The notes below the pieces were generated by a model. It was given only the letters and a program-made list of their open reading frames with translations. It was not told the DNA's origin and did not search any database. This document shows, piece by piece, positions 17,886 through 26,294 of a DNA stretch of 64,000 nucleotides; the first letter of the stretch is position 1, and the number at the start of each line of letters is the position of its first letter. The position numbers and the translations under genes were made by a program. The DNA lies in assembly GCA_963839515.1 (NCBI GenBank), contig CAWIVN010000015.1, positions 124,001 through 188,000 of the forward strand, read 5' to 3'. Origin of the DNA: Fredericiella sp963839515 (GTDB lineage Bacteria; Chloroflexota; Anaerolineae; Caldilineales; Caldilineaceae).

Positions 17886-19018
17886 GCGCCGAGGTATCCA
17901 CACAATCTACCACGCCGCACCGGCGTGACGGCGCCATGCGCCGCATCGTCGGCTTTGTTGGGGCCGATAACCTGTCGCTCCTGTTTGCGCTAGTCGTGCT
18001 GGTGCTGCTGATCACCGTTGTCAGCCGTTGGTTTGGCATGGCCGGCGGCGACAAGTTTTTCTCCTGGCAGAACATCATGAACAGCCTGGCGCAGGCAGTC
18101 GTGGTTGTCGGGCTGCTGGCCATCGGCGAGACGGTCGTCATCATCGCCGGCGCGCTTGACATCTCGGTTGGTTCGATTGCCTCGGTTGGCTCGGTCGTGG
18201 CCGCCTCGGTGCTGGTGGGTGTAGGCACCGTGGGTGCCATCGGTATCCTGCCCACGGGCAATGTGTTCATTGCCGTGCTGGCGGGCATTATGGCCGGCGT
18301 TGTCTGCGGCGCCATTAACGGCCTGATCGTCACTGTCTTGCGCGTCAACCCGATCATTGCGACGCTGGGTACGCTGGCTGCCTTTGGCGGCATCGCTTTC
18401 TTGCTTGCACCCGACGGCAAACCCATCGGCGTGGTGACGCAGCCAGCGTTCACCTGGCTGGCACAGGGACGCTTTCTCACTGAACTGCCCATCCCGCAGC
18501 TGGGCAGCTCCAACTGGACCGGCATCCCGGTGTTGACCGTGATCTTGGTCGGTGTGGCAATCATCGGCCATGTCCTGATGTCCTACACCGACTTTGGCCG
18601 CGCCATCTATGCTATCGGCGGCAATGCAACGGCTGCCCGCCTGGCAGGCATCAATCTGACGCGCGTGCGAGTTATGATGTACGTGTTCTCGGGCGCCATT
18701 GCCGGCCTGGCCGGCGTGCTGCTCACGTCGCGTACGACATCGGGCAACCCGGTCAATGGCACCGGCATAGAGCTGCAGGCGATCACAGCCGTCTTTCTGG
18801 GCGGCGCGGCCACCGCCGGTGGCAAGGGCACGATCGTCGGCACCTTCCTGGCCGTGATCCTGGTCGGCGTCCTCAATAACGGCATGAACCTGCTTGGCTT
18901 TAACACATTCATCCAGCGTGTGGCCCTCGGGCTTCTACTGATTGCGGCCGTGGCCATCTCGCAGTGGCGCCAGGCCCGCGCCGAGCGCGCCCGCACCCGC
19001 ATCGCGGCGCAGGGGTAA
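17882..19018 (+). CDS. araH: Sugar ABC transporter permease (BPD_transp_2, AraH-like)
   Basis: 378 residues with about nine or ten hydrophobic segments. The family signature ETVVIIAGALDISVGSIASVGSV and the conserved TDFGRAIYAIGGNATAARLAG loop (ATPase contact) are present, as is GGAATAGGKGTIVGTFLA. Forms the membrane channel for the sugar delivered by the binding protein. Start overlaps the ATPase stop by ATGA. Followed by a palindromic repeat and then the mutarotase-like gene. Confidence 0.92.
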   Translation: MSAEVSTQSTTPHRRDGAMRRIVGFVGADNLSLLFALVVLVLLITVVSRWFGMAGGDKFFSWQNIMNSLAQAVVVVGLLAIGETVVIIAGALDISVGSIASVGSVVAASVLVGVGTVGAIGILPTGNVFIAVLAGIMAGVVCGAINGLIVTVLRVNPIIATLGTLAAFGGIAFLLAPDGKPIGVVTQPAFTWLAQGRFLTELPIPQLGSSNWTGIPVLTVILVGVAIIGHVLMSYTDFGRAIYAIGGNATAARLAGINLTRVRVMMYVFSGAIAGLAGVLLTSRTTSGNPVNGTGIELQAITAVFLGGAATAGGKGTIVGTFLAVILVGVLNNGMNLLGFNTFIQRVALGLLLIAAVAISQWRQARAERARTRIAAQG

Positions 19019-19043
19019 GTACGAGTCTGCGGCTTGCCCACCA

Positions 19044-19127
19044 TCCCGCGTAGCCCGCATAAAAGCATGCGGGCCGCCCGCCATGCCCTCGTGTGGGTAG
19101 GAGGGCACGCCTTTGTGCCCGTGTTCC
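19044..19127. repeat. Intergenic palindromic repeat, copy 1
   Basis: Contains CCCGCGTAGCCCGC, a GCATGCGGGC arm, GCCCTCGTGTGGGT and GGGCACGCC..GTGCCCGTGTTCC. The same blocks in the same order occur at 21318-21377. Each block can fold as a short hairpin. Confidence 0.6.
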
Positions 19128-19179
19128 TGCACCAGGGAAGACGCAAGTCAGGTACGAACGACGCTATGGGAGAGCACGC

Positions 19180-20154
19180 ATGGCAACCAAACAGACTACG
19201 TGGCACGGTGTCACAGCCTATGCGCTGGAAAATGAGGCCTTGCGCGTAGTCGTTGTGCCTCAGATGGGAGCCAAAATTGTTTCGCTGTTGGACAAGCGCA
19301 ACGACGTTGAATGGTTCGTGGGGCCGGGCAAGCGGGCGTTTCAACCTGTTGCCTATGGCGCCAGCTTTGAGCAGCAGGACATGAGCGGCTGGGACGAGAT
19401 GTTCCCGACCATCAGCGCCTGCACCTATCCAGGCCCCGGCCCACAAGCGGGAGCCGCCCTGCCGGACCACGGCGAAGTGTGGGCACTGCCCTGGACGGTA
19501 ACAGACGTCGACAATGGCAGCCTGGCACTCGCCGTCGAAGGTCGTGCACTGCCGTACCGCCTGCTGCGCCGCCTGACTTACACCAAACCCACTGCGCTGC
19601 GCTTCGACTATCACTTGATCAACCTTGGTCTGGACGCTATGCCTTATATCTGGGCCGCGCATCCGCAGTTCGCCTGTGACCTGGGCGCGGAGGTTGTGCT
19701 GCCGCCGCAGGTGGCGCAAGTATGCAACGTGCTGCCGGAATCCTGGGGATGGGGAGCGCCGGAGATGACCTATGTCTGGCCAGAGTCGGCCGGCGCCGAG
19801 GGCGTGACGGTGCACCTTGACCGGATAGGGCCCCCTACGCTGCAGCGTGCCCGCAAGTTCTACCTATTGCCAGGGCAGCGCGCCGGCTGGGCAATGCTTG
19901 TGCGCAAACCTTCCGGTGACTGGCTGCGCATGGCCTGGGACTCTGGCCAGGTTGCCTATCTGGGCCTGTGGGTGGATGAGGGCGCGCTCAATGCCGAGTC
20001 AGTTGCCGCCCTGGAACCTGCGACCGGCTTTTATGACAGCTTGGATCTCGCCTGGACAAAACAGCAGGTGACAGTATTGCCCGCAGGTGCAGAAACGCAT
20101 TGGACGCTATCGGTGCAGTTGGGGACGCGCGAGGAACCATATGAACAACCGTGA
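19180..20154 (+). CDS. Aldose 1-epimerase-like (galactose mutarotase superfamily) protein
   Basis: 324 residues from ATG 19180 (GGGAGAG upstream). Shows the mutarotase-like opening AYALENEALRVVVVPQMGAKIVSLLDK, a GWDEMFPTISACTYPG segment where the family places substrate contacts, and WAAHPQFACDLGAEVVLP, with the conserved histidine and a nearby acidic residue. Predicted to act on aldose anomers or a related sugar. It is in line with the transporter operon and overlaps the next gene by 14 bp, supporting a role in the same sugar pathway. Some members of this fold are not epimerases, so the activity is provisional. Confidence 0.72.
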   Translation: MATKQTTWHGVTAYALENEALRVVVVPQMGAKIVSLLDKRNDVEWFVGPGKRAFQPVAYGASFEQQDMSGWDEMFPTISACTYPGPGPQAGAALPDHGEVWALPWTVTDVDNGSLALAVEGRALPYRLLRRLTYTKPTALRFDYHLINLGLDAMPYIWAAHPQFACDLGAEVVLPPQVAQVCNVLPESWGWGAPEMTYVWPESAGAEGVTVHLDRIGPPTLQRARKFYLLPGQRAGWAMLVRKPSGDWLRMAWDSGQVAYLGLWVDEGALNAESVAALEPATGFYDSLDLAWTKQQVTVLPAGAETHWTLSVQLGTREEPYEQP

Positions 20155-21310
20155 ACGATTTGTCCGCGCGATCAACTGGCAGCCAGTTGACCGCATCCTG
20201 ACCTATGACCTGCTCGACAATAGCGAAATCCTCGTCGAACACGGCGGCTACGATCCGGCGCGCACCTACAGTTTTGAGGAGTTGATCGAAGTTAATGCCA
20301 AAGCTTGGAAAAGCATCGGTGTCGACGTTACCCGCACCGTCTATGATCCGGTGAATCACTGGATGGGTGGCAAGATCACTAACTGGATTCGCTTCTTTGG
20401 CGTCAACCCGGACGCCTGGGAGGTCCGCCAGGCAGGCGGCACCGCCTGGATCGCTAAGCGGCCGTTTCGAACCCTGGCAGAGCTAGAGAAACACATGCCG
20501 CAGCTCCCACGGTACGAGGAGGTGCGTGAATGGTACCAGCCGACGATTCGCCTGATCCAGCAGACCGTCGCCGAGTATGACATCGTCTATATCGGGGCCG
20601 TGGAGGGCCCGATCACCGATGCCTATACCTATACGGACATGCAGTTGTTTGCCGAAGCCGTTTACGATGCCCCCGAACTGCTGGCACACATTATGGACTG
20701 CACCGGGCTGTTTTCGGCCTACATCGCCCGGGCATTTGCCGAGGTGACGGACGTGCCCATGCTGTTTATGGGCGAAGATATCTCCGGCAGCAAGGGCCCA
20801 ATTTTCAGCCCCGAGTTCGTGCGGCGCGAGGGATTGCCGCGCTGGAAATGGATCACTGCCCCCATTAAAGAGAAAGGCATGAAGTTTCTGTATCACACTG
20901 ACGGCCGCTACGGCCAGTTTCTGCCCCTGATCTTTGACGAGCTGGAGGCTGACGGTCTTAACCCGATCGAACGCAACAACTGCAACGATATCTTCGCCAT
21001 CCGCGACGCCTATCCGCATAAGCTGCTGTTTGGCAACGTCTGCTGCATGCACACGCTGCCGCACGGCACGCCGGGCGATGTTGAGGATGAAACGCTCGAG
21101 TTGATCGAACGGATCGGGCCGCAGGCAGGCATTCTGATCGGCTCCTCGAGCGAAGTCCACGACTCTGTCCCGGTTGCGAATGCGGAGAAGATGTATCGCA
21201 CCGTGCACGAGTACGGGACATACCCGATCGACGTCGAGCGGATTAGGTCCAGGCGGAGGGATCTGCAGGGGAGTGGGACATTGAAGCTGCGGGCATTACA
21301 CGCGATCTAG
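20141..21310 (+). CDS. Uroporphyrinogen decarboxylase (URO-D) superfamily protein
   Basis: 389 residues; ATG 20141 lies inside the end of the mutarotase-like gene with GAGGA upstream. The opening NNRERFVRAINWQPVDRILT and later MLFMGEDISGSKGPIFSPEFVRR, FLYHTDGRYGQFLPL and NPIERNN blocks are typical of the URO-D/MtaA/CmuA superfamily. Authentic HemE is about 340-360 residues and has different substrate-binding residues. This group occurs widely in Chloroflexota sugar clusters without a known reaction. A methyltransferase-type role is possible; heme synthesis is unlikely in this context. Confidence 0.75.
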   Translation: MNNRERFVRAINWQPVDRILTYDLLDNSEILVEHGGYDPARTYSFEELIEVNAKAWKSIGVDVTRTVYDPVNHWMGGKITNWIRFFGVNPDAWEVRQAGGTAWIAKRPFRTLAELEKHMPQLPRYEEVREWYQPTIRLIQQTVAEYDIVYIGAVEGPITDAYTYTDMQLFAEAVYDAPELLAHIMDCTGLFSAYIARAFAEVTDVPMLFMGEDISGSKGPIFSPEFVRREGLPRWKWITAPIKEKGMKFLYHTDGRYGQFLPLIFDELEADGLNPIERNNCNDIFAIRDAYPHKLLFGNVCCMHTLPHGTPGDVEDETLELIERIGPQAGILIGSSSEVHDSVPVANAEKMYRTVHEYGTYPIDVERIRSRRRDLQGSGTLKLRALHAI

Positions 21311-21317
21311 TGCCCCC

Positions 21318-21377
21318 TCCCGCGTAGCCCGCACGCCCTCGTGCGGGTCAAGGGGCACGCCCTCGTGCCCGTGTTCC
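21318..21377. repeat. Intergenic palindromic repeat, copy 2
   Basis: CCCGCGTAGCCCGCACGCCC then TCGTGCGGGT and GGGCACGCCCTCGTGCCC. Matches copy 1 at 19044-19127 in block order, with shorter first arms. Lies between the URO-D stop and the convergent SH3 gene. Confidence 0.6.
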
Positions 21378-21420
21378 CACCGTCATTCAGGGCCGTACGC
21401 CGCGCACGGATTAGGCCACG

Positions 21421-22293
21421 TTATTGCGCTACATCTAACAGCGTGAACTGGCTGGTATTGGCCGGGGTCCAGCCGCGGACGCCGTCAGGGAGGTCGACGA
21501 ACCACCAGACGATGGTGTCGCTGTCGCCCGCCAGCCAGGTCGGCCCGCCGATGACGAGGGCCGTGTCCCCATCCTGCAAGTAGCCCACGACTTCGCCTTG
21601 ATCGGAGCCAGGCTGGCTGCGCACGAACGAGCGCAGCCCGGTTCGAATCTTTACCGTAGTACCGACGCCGATCGCCGCATTCGCCAGCTTGCTGCCAGGC
21701 AAGCCGTTCGTCTGGATCCCAGGAGCCGTAACGTCGGCGGTTGGCACCGCTGCGGCCGGGGCAGATGCATTCACGTCCTGTACCATGGCCACGGGCGTCA
21801 TCGTAGGCGCAGCGATCTCCTGCCGGCCGCGGAAGAGGCTGTTGAGCATCCAGAACAGCAGCCCGACTACGAGGAACATCCCCAAAATGCCGAGAGCAAT
21901 ATAGAGGAGATTGACCGAGCCTTCCGGTCCGGCCTGCGCATCCTCGCCGGTGTGGGCTACGTCGATGCGGTCAAGCTGCTCGCCAAACTCGAAAATGTAG
22001 AGCGGCGTAATGGGACTACTGCCGAGAAAGCGTGAACCCAGCAGCCCTTGTGCCTGCCGCTGCACCTTATTCTGCGTAAAGGTAGGCAGCGTGCGGCCGT
22101 ACTGCAGCACGGCCTGCATAGCCCGTCCCTGCGAGTCGAGCACCACAATCATATTTGCCTCACGCTGGCCTTCTTCGCCCATAAAGTCGTAATAGCGCGC
22201 CGGATACTGCTGCATCATACTGCGTTGGCGCTGCTGCAATTCGTCGCTGTACTCGTTAATCTCACGCTGAAACTGCGTTGTGTCGGTCGTCAT
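21421..22293 (-). CDS. Membrane-anchored protein with C-terminal SH3-like domain
   Basis: 290 residues. Residues 1-120 are hydrophilic, with a charged helical start (INEYSDELQQRQRSMMQQY) and a mixed alpha/beta core. One membrane segment follows (LLYIALGILGMFLVVGLLFWML, about 130-151), then a disordered Ala/Thr/Pro-rich linker and an SH3b-like C-terminus (GTTVKIRTGLRSFVRSQPGSD..GEVVGYLQDGD..WWFVDLPDGVRGWTPA). The SH3-like part is probably outside the membrane, binding peptidoglycan or proteins. Last gene of the housekeeping run, 5 bp after the metallopeptidase. No enzymatic motif. Confidence 0.7.
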   Translation of the reverse strand: MTTDTTQFQREINEYSDELQQRQRSMMQQYPARYYDFMGEEGQREANMIVVLDSQGRAMQAVLQYGRTLPTFTQNKVQRQAQGLLGSRFLGSSPITPLYIFEFGEQLDRIDVAHTGEDAQAGPEGSVNLLYIALGILGMFLVVGLLFWMLNSLFRGRQEIAAPTMTPVAMVQDVNASAPAAAVPTADVTAPGIQTNGLPGSKLANAAIGVGTTVKIRTGLRSFVRSQPGSDQGEVVGYLQDGDTALVIGGPTWLAGDSDTIVWWFVDLPDGVRGWTPANTSQFTLLDVAQ

Positions 22294-22298
22294 AGGGG

Positions 22299-22709
22299 CT
22301 AATAGGCGCCAAGCTCGATCAGGCGTTGATCACTGATGCCAAAATGGTGGGCAACTTCGTGCAGCACGGTCTGGCGCACCTGGCTGCGAATTGCGTCTTC
22401 GTTGGGCGGGCAGAAGCGCATGATTGGTCCGCGGAAGATGGTGATCTTGTCGGGCGGCACCAGCCCATAGTGGCTTGTGCGCACGGTGAGCGGCACCCCT
22501 TCGTAGAGGCCGAGCAGCGTGCTGCCGGGCGCGATGCCCACTGAGTCCATTTGTCGCCGCGTCGGCCACTCTTCCACGATGATGACGACGTTCTCGATAA
22601 AGTTCCACAGCGGATCCGGAATCTCGGCCATGGCTTCGGAAACCAGTTCTTCGAAGCGACGGCGTGACACGTAAAACGGCGGCTGGGGTTGGCTGGGCTG
22701 TTCAATCAT
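22299..22709 (-). CDS. Zincin-like metallopeptidase family protein (DUF1025 type)
   Basis: 136 residues from ATG 22709, 2 bp after the CHAD gene stop; a GTG at 22721 would overlap it. The zinc motif is HEVAHHFGISD near the C-terminus (HExxH plus a downstream Asp), with FRGPIMRFCP before it. This matches the small PF06262 zincin-like family, whose substrates are poorly known. Tight spacing to both neighbours indicates one transcript with CYTH-CHAD and the SH3 membrane protein. Confidence 0.85.
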   Translation of the reverse strand: MIEQPSQPQPPFYVSRRRFEELVSEAMAEIPDPLWNFIENVVIIVEEWPTRRQMDSVGIAPGSTLLGLYEGVPLTVRTSHYGLVPPDKITIFRGPIMRFCPPNEDAIRSQVRQTVLHEVAHHFGISDQRLIELGAY

Positions 22710-22711
22710 GG

Positions 22712-24343
22712 CTAAATCCACGCTATCGCCAGCACGAGACGGCGCCGGTTGGGATATGACAAAAAGCTGTGCAGGTCGCCTTCCAGTTGGCTGCTCAGCC
22801 GGCGGATGACCTTCTCCTGGGCTTGTTGGTAGCTGCTTACGCCTGTGCCGTCGCTCCCCTGTTCTTGGTCAAGCATCTGCCTGCTGACCACGGCGTCGTT
22901 GAGATCGCCCAAGTCCTGCTGCAACTTGCGCAGGTCGGTTAACAGGCGTTTTGCCTCGGGGCCTAGCAAATTGCCGACAAACTCCAAGTTGTAGCGCAGA
23001 TATTTACATTCGATACGCAGCAGGTGCAGGACTTCGACCGGTGGCCGCTCCTGGTCCTCAAACAACGTTTCGTAGCTGCGGATGTTCTCATAGCGGTTGA
23101 GGATCATCGACGGCGTAACATGCCGCACCTGGTGCGGCACGGGCGGTTCCCCCAGCTTAAGCGTGTAATCGCGTACCCCATCGCCTGAACTGCGACAGAA
23201 CTTGGCAAAGCTGGTAACAAACCGGGCGTAGTCGTTGCTGTCAAACCACGCCACCAGTTCGGCATGGGCCTCCGTGCGCCGCGTGCGCCATCCGTCCAGT
23301 GTAGCGGCCAACCTCCCGGCGCCGTAGCCCTTGCGCTTGACACCAAATCGTTCCAACTTGCCGATCGCAACGTCCAGGTCGCGTACGGCGCCCAGCAGCC
23401 GGGCTGTGCGGCGCAGGCTGCGCAAGTAGCGGCGGATCGCCTTGGGTTTGAAGTAGTCCCCATATAGATTAGCCGCAGCGCGCGCCCGCCGCGTCGCCAC
23501 GCGCATGTCGTGTACATATTCTGGGTTACTGGAGAAGCGGACCCCGGCCTCGTTCAGCAGCATTTCGGTCAGTTGCTCGCGCCAGATGAGCCGGCACGCC
23601 TCGGCCATATGCATATCCGCTTGCATCCCTTGCCAATTCTCCGGTGCTTCGGCGGGATGCCGGCCAATGACATTCAGCGCGTGCTCGAGCTTGCTGACCG
23701 GGCTTGGTTCCATCGACAGCTGTGCTTGAAAGGCAGCCACGATCGCATGCAGTTCCGTCTCTTCCAGCCCGCGCGCGAGTTCGATCTCCAACTCGCCATA
23801 ATGCGCCAGCGTTGGGCCCTCGCCATCGACACGCACGCGCACGTCGTCAAACGACAACTCGGCCAGCGTCGTCTGCTTGGTGCTGCGCCGGTTGGGTGTG
23901 ACGCGGCGCTCGCCGAGGATCATGCGCTTTTGACGTGTTTGTTCCAGGCGGCAGAGGGGGGCAAGACGTGTCGCACCGTCCAGTAAGGGCATCAATGTCT
24001 GCATGACACCCTCCGGCCAGCCGCTGATCGGCGAGACAGTAGCGTCTGCAGGTAGCGGCTCTTCGATTTCCATGCGCCGGTAGATGCTGGCCGTATCGGT
24101 GATGCGCCGTGACTTGAGTGTGACAACCTGTTGCTCGCCGCTTGTGCGAATGCGCAGGCCATAGCCCTGGCGCAACAGGCGCAGATCCGGCGTATCCAAG
24201 TACTCGTCAACCATCTCGACCGTGCCCACGTCTTGGAGCGGGTAAGTGGGCGTGAGTTCGGTGGCCGTGCGCAGCGGCGCAACCACGGCCGGATCGCCGA
24301 TCAGGAACTTGGCTTCGATTTCTTGCGGTGCAGGTTGCGACAT
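22712..24343 (-). CDS. CYTH-CHAD domain protein
   Basis: 543 residues. The N-terminal CYTH domain (about 1-205) carries the EIEAKFL signature (ExExK), the basic cluster RQGYGLRIRTSGEQQVVTLK and the acidic LELEIELARG-type strand, as in triphosphate-tunnel enzymes. The C-terminal CHAD domain (about 255-530) has conserved histidines and basic helices (YVHDMRVATRRARAAANLYGDYF; LRIECKYLRYNLEFVGNLLG). CHAD domains bind inorganic polyphosphate, and CYTH domains cleave or bind triphosphates, so a polyphosphate-related role is likely. The gene sits between yggT and the metallopeptidase on one strand. Confidence 0.93.
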   Translation of the reverse strand: MSQPAPQEIEAKFLIGDPAVVAPLRTATELTPTYPLQDVGTVEMVDEYLDTPDLRLLRQGYGLRIRTSGEQQVVTLKSRRITDTASIYRRMEIEEPLPADATVSPISGWPEGVMQTLMPLLDGATRLAPLCRLEQTRQKRMILGERRVTPNRRSTKQTTLAELSFDDVRVRVDGEGPTLAHYGELEIELARGLEETELHAIVAAFQAQLSMEPSPVSKLEHALNVIGRHPAEAPENWQGMQADMHMAEACRLIWREQLTEMLLNEAGVRFSSNPEYVHDMRVATRRARAAANLYGDYFKPKAIRRYLRSLRRTARLLGAVRDLDVAIGKLERFGVKRKGYGAGRLAATLDGWRTRRTEAHAELVAWFDSNDYARFVTSFAKFCRSSGDGVRDYTLKLGEPPVPHQVRHVTPSMILNRYENIRSYETLFEDQERPPVEVLHLLRIECKYLRYNLEFVGNLLGPEAKRLLTDLRKLQQDLGDLNDAVVSRQMLDQEQGSDGTGVSSYQQAQEKVIRRLSSQLEGDLHSFLSYPNRRRLVLAIAWI

Positions 24344-24386
24344 GCAATGTCTCGCTTCTGGGAAGCCGGCGGCCCTGCCCTGCTTG

Positions 24387-24644
24387 CTAGGTCAGCGAGA
24401 AGAGCAGCTGCTGCAGGATCATGATGCCAAAGAAAGCGATCAGCATCGAAATGTCGACCATGCCGCCCAGGGGCGGCACCAGGCGGCGGATCGGCTCCAA
24501 CACCGGTTCGGTGATCTGGTACAGGAACTGCACAATTGGATTGTACGGATCCAAGTTTGGGATCCAGCTGACCAGTGCTCTTGCCAGCAAGACATAGCTG
24601 TATACCTGCAGCAGCAAGCTTACGATTTGGATGACCTGGCTCAT
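24387..24644 (-). CDS. yggT: YggT family membrane protein
   Basis: 85 residues with two hydrophobic segments: VIQIVSLLLQVYSYVLLARALVSW and DISMLIAFFGIMILQQLLFSL. The linking motif LDPYNPIVQFLYQITEPVLEPIRRLVPPLGG is the YggT signature. ATG overlaps the proC stop (ATGA). In many bacteria yggT follows yggS and proC, and that order is kept here. Proposed to act in osmotic or division-related membrane functions. Confidence 0.93.
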   Translation of the reverse strand: MSQVIQIVSLLLQVYSYVLLARALVSWIPNLDPYNPIVQFLYQITEPVLEPIRRLVPPLGGMVDISMLIAFFGIMILQQLLFSLT

Positions 24645-25477
24645 AGACTATCTTTCTTTTCACTCATGGCGCCCAATTCCTGGCTGCGCCGGTATGCGGC
24701 AAAGATCGCATTGCTGATCGTTGCCCGCACGCTTGCCTTCTCAAGTTCGTATAAGCCGGCGGCCGTCGTGCCGCCCGGACTCGTGACCTGGTTCTTCAAC
24801 TCGGCGGAATGCTTGCCCGAGGTGCGCATCAGCGCCACGCTGCCTTCGATCGTCTGCAGCACCATCTTCTCGGCATCGCGCCGCGAGAAGCCCATGTGCA
24901 CGCCGGCGTCGATCATCGCCTCGATCAGCAGCAGCACAAAGCCTGGACCTGATCCACTCAGTCCCGTAGCCATGTCCAGGTAGCCTTCTTCGTCTACTTG
25001 GAGCTGCTCGCCCATAGCTCCCAAGATCGTGGCCGTGTGGGAAAGCTGCTCCGGCGTACACTGCGGCGTAGCCGTCCAGACCGTCATGCCCTTGCCAAGT
25101 TGGCCCGGCGTGTTCGGCATGGCGCGTACGATGCGGTCGTGAAAGAGCTGGTTTTGCAGCGTGCTGATGCGGGTGCCGGCAATGATACTAAGCACTAAGG
25201 CATCGGGAAAGATGCGGCTGTGCAGATCTCTGCCCACCTTGGTCAGCGACTGCGGCTTGATACTGAGGACGACGATATCTGCGCCCCGCACGGCTTCGGC
25301 GTTGTCGGCGGTTGTCTCGAGGCAGTAGGTCGTGCGCAGAAAGTCAAGACGTTCGATCCAAGGGTCGCTGACCACGACCCGGTCAGCCGACGTCAGGCCA
25401 GGATTGAGCAGCCCTTTGATCATGGCTTCGCCCATTACCCCGCCGCCGATAAAGGCAATTCTATTTGCGTTGAACAT
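24641..25477 (-). CDS. proC: Pyrroline-5-carboxylate reductase
   Basis: 278 residues. The NAD(P)H loop is IAFIGGGVMGEAMIKGLL at the N-terminus. Family motifs include DIVVLSIKPQSL, RAMPNTPGQLGKGMTVW and, in the C-terminal dimerisation domain, LSGSGPGFVLLLIEAMIDAGV and VTSPGGTTAAGLYELE. Catalyses the last step of proline synthesis. 8 bp after yggS and overlapping yggT by 4 bp. Proline is also an osmolyte, which may matter in a window rich in ion transport, but this is a standard locus. Confidence 0.96.
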   Translation of the reverse strand: MFNANRIAFIGGGVMGEAMIKGLLNPGLTSADRVVVSDPWIERLDFLRTTYCLETTADNAEAVRGADIVVLSIKPQSLTKVGRDLHSRIFPDALVLSIIAGTRISTLQNQLFHDRIVRAMPNTPGQLGKGMTVWTATPQCTPEQLSHTATILGAMGEQLQVDEEGYLDMATGLSGSGPGFVLLLIEAMIDAGVHMGFSRRDAEKMVLQTIEGSVALMRTSGKHSAELKNQVTSPGGTTAAGLYELEKASVRATISNAIFAAYRRSQELGAMSEKKDSL

Positions 25478-25485
25478 GGCTTGTA

Positions 25486-26214
25486 CTAGCCTCTAGCCCC
25501 GAAAATGGCAGAGCCGACGCGAATGATCGTGGCTCCCTCTTCAATTGCGACTTCAAAGTCGTTGGTCATTCCCATCGACAGGTGCCGCCATTCCACCTGC
25601 GGGCAGCGCACAACCAACTCGTCGCGCAGTTGGCGCAAGGCACGAAACACTGGCCGTGCGGCGTCGGCGTCGTCTACCAGCGGCGCCATCGTCATCAACC
25701 CCCGGATCTGGATGCCCGGCAGGGCCGCCAACTCCGCCGCCGTGTCGAACAACTCCTGCGCAGAAAACCCGTGCTTGGAAGGCTCGCCGCTGACGTTCAC
25801 CTCCAGCAGCACGGGCAGCACCTGGCCTGCGGCGACGGCGTCACGGCTCAAGCGCTGTGCGATTTTGGCCCGGTCCACCGAATGAATGAGCGCCCATGGG
25901 CCTACCGCCTCGGCCGTCTTGCGGCTTTGGATCGTGCCGATAAAATGCCAGATCACATCCAGATGGGCTGCGCCGGCGGCTTCGACCTTGGGCCACAGCT
26001 CTTCCAGCCGGTTCTCGCCAAAATCACGCTGCCCTGCCGCCACGGCAGCTTCAATGGCAGCCAGCGGGTGCGTCTTGGAAACTGCAACCAACAATACGTC
26101 GGCCGGGTCTCTTCCGGCGCGTGTTGCAGCCGCGGCCATACGCTGCCTCACAGCTGCAAGATTAGCAGCGATCTGGCCGGCGATACAGTCAGTAGGTGTA
26201 CATTCGCCCATCAT
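25486..26214 (-). CDS. yggS: PLP homeostasis protein YggS
   Basis: 242 residues from ATG 26214 (GGAG 6 bp upstream; the next codon is also ATG). The PLP-lysine motif VLLVAVSKTHPL is near residue 40, with RDFGENRLEELWPKVE, IWHFIGTIQSRK, SVDRAKIAQRL, GLMTMAPL and LSMGMTNDFEVAIEEGATIIRVGSAIFG. This is the fold III PLP-binding family that buffers pyridoxal phosphate. The long upstream extension of the ORF is a spurious read-through. First of the yggS-proC-yggT group. Confidence 0.95.
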   Translation of the reverse strand: MMGECTPTDCIAGQIAANLAAVRQRMAAAATRAGRDPADVLLVAVSKTHPLAAIEAAVAAGQRDFGENRLEELWPKVEAAGAAHLDVIWHFIGTIQSRKTAEAVGPWALIHSVDRAKIAQRLSRDAVAAGQVLPVLLEVNVSGEPSKHGFSAQELFDTAAELAALPGIQIRGLMTMAPLVDDADAARPVFRALRQLRDELVVRCPQVEWRHLSMGMTNDFEVAIEEGATIIRVGSAIFGARG

Positions 26215-26294
26215 GCGCTCCAATTGTACCAACGGCGCGCGTGGTTGGCAAGGAGGGGGGCGGACTTTCGCCTTTGAATTATCGCCCTGCGCTA

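Noticed and set aside
24246..24983. Long plus-strand ORF over yggT and proC
   Set aside because: Antisense shadow; the minus-strand frames encode well-conserved YggT and ProC.
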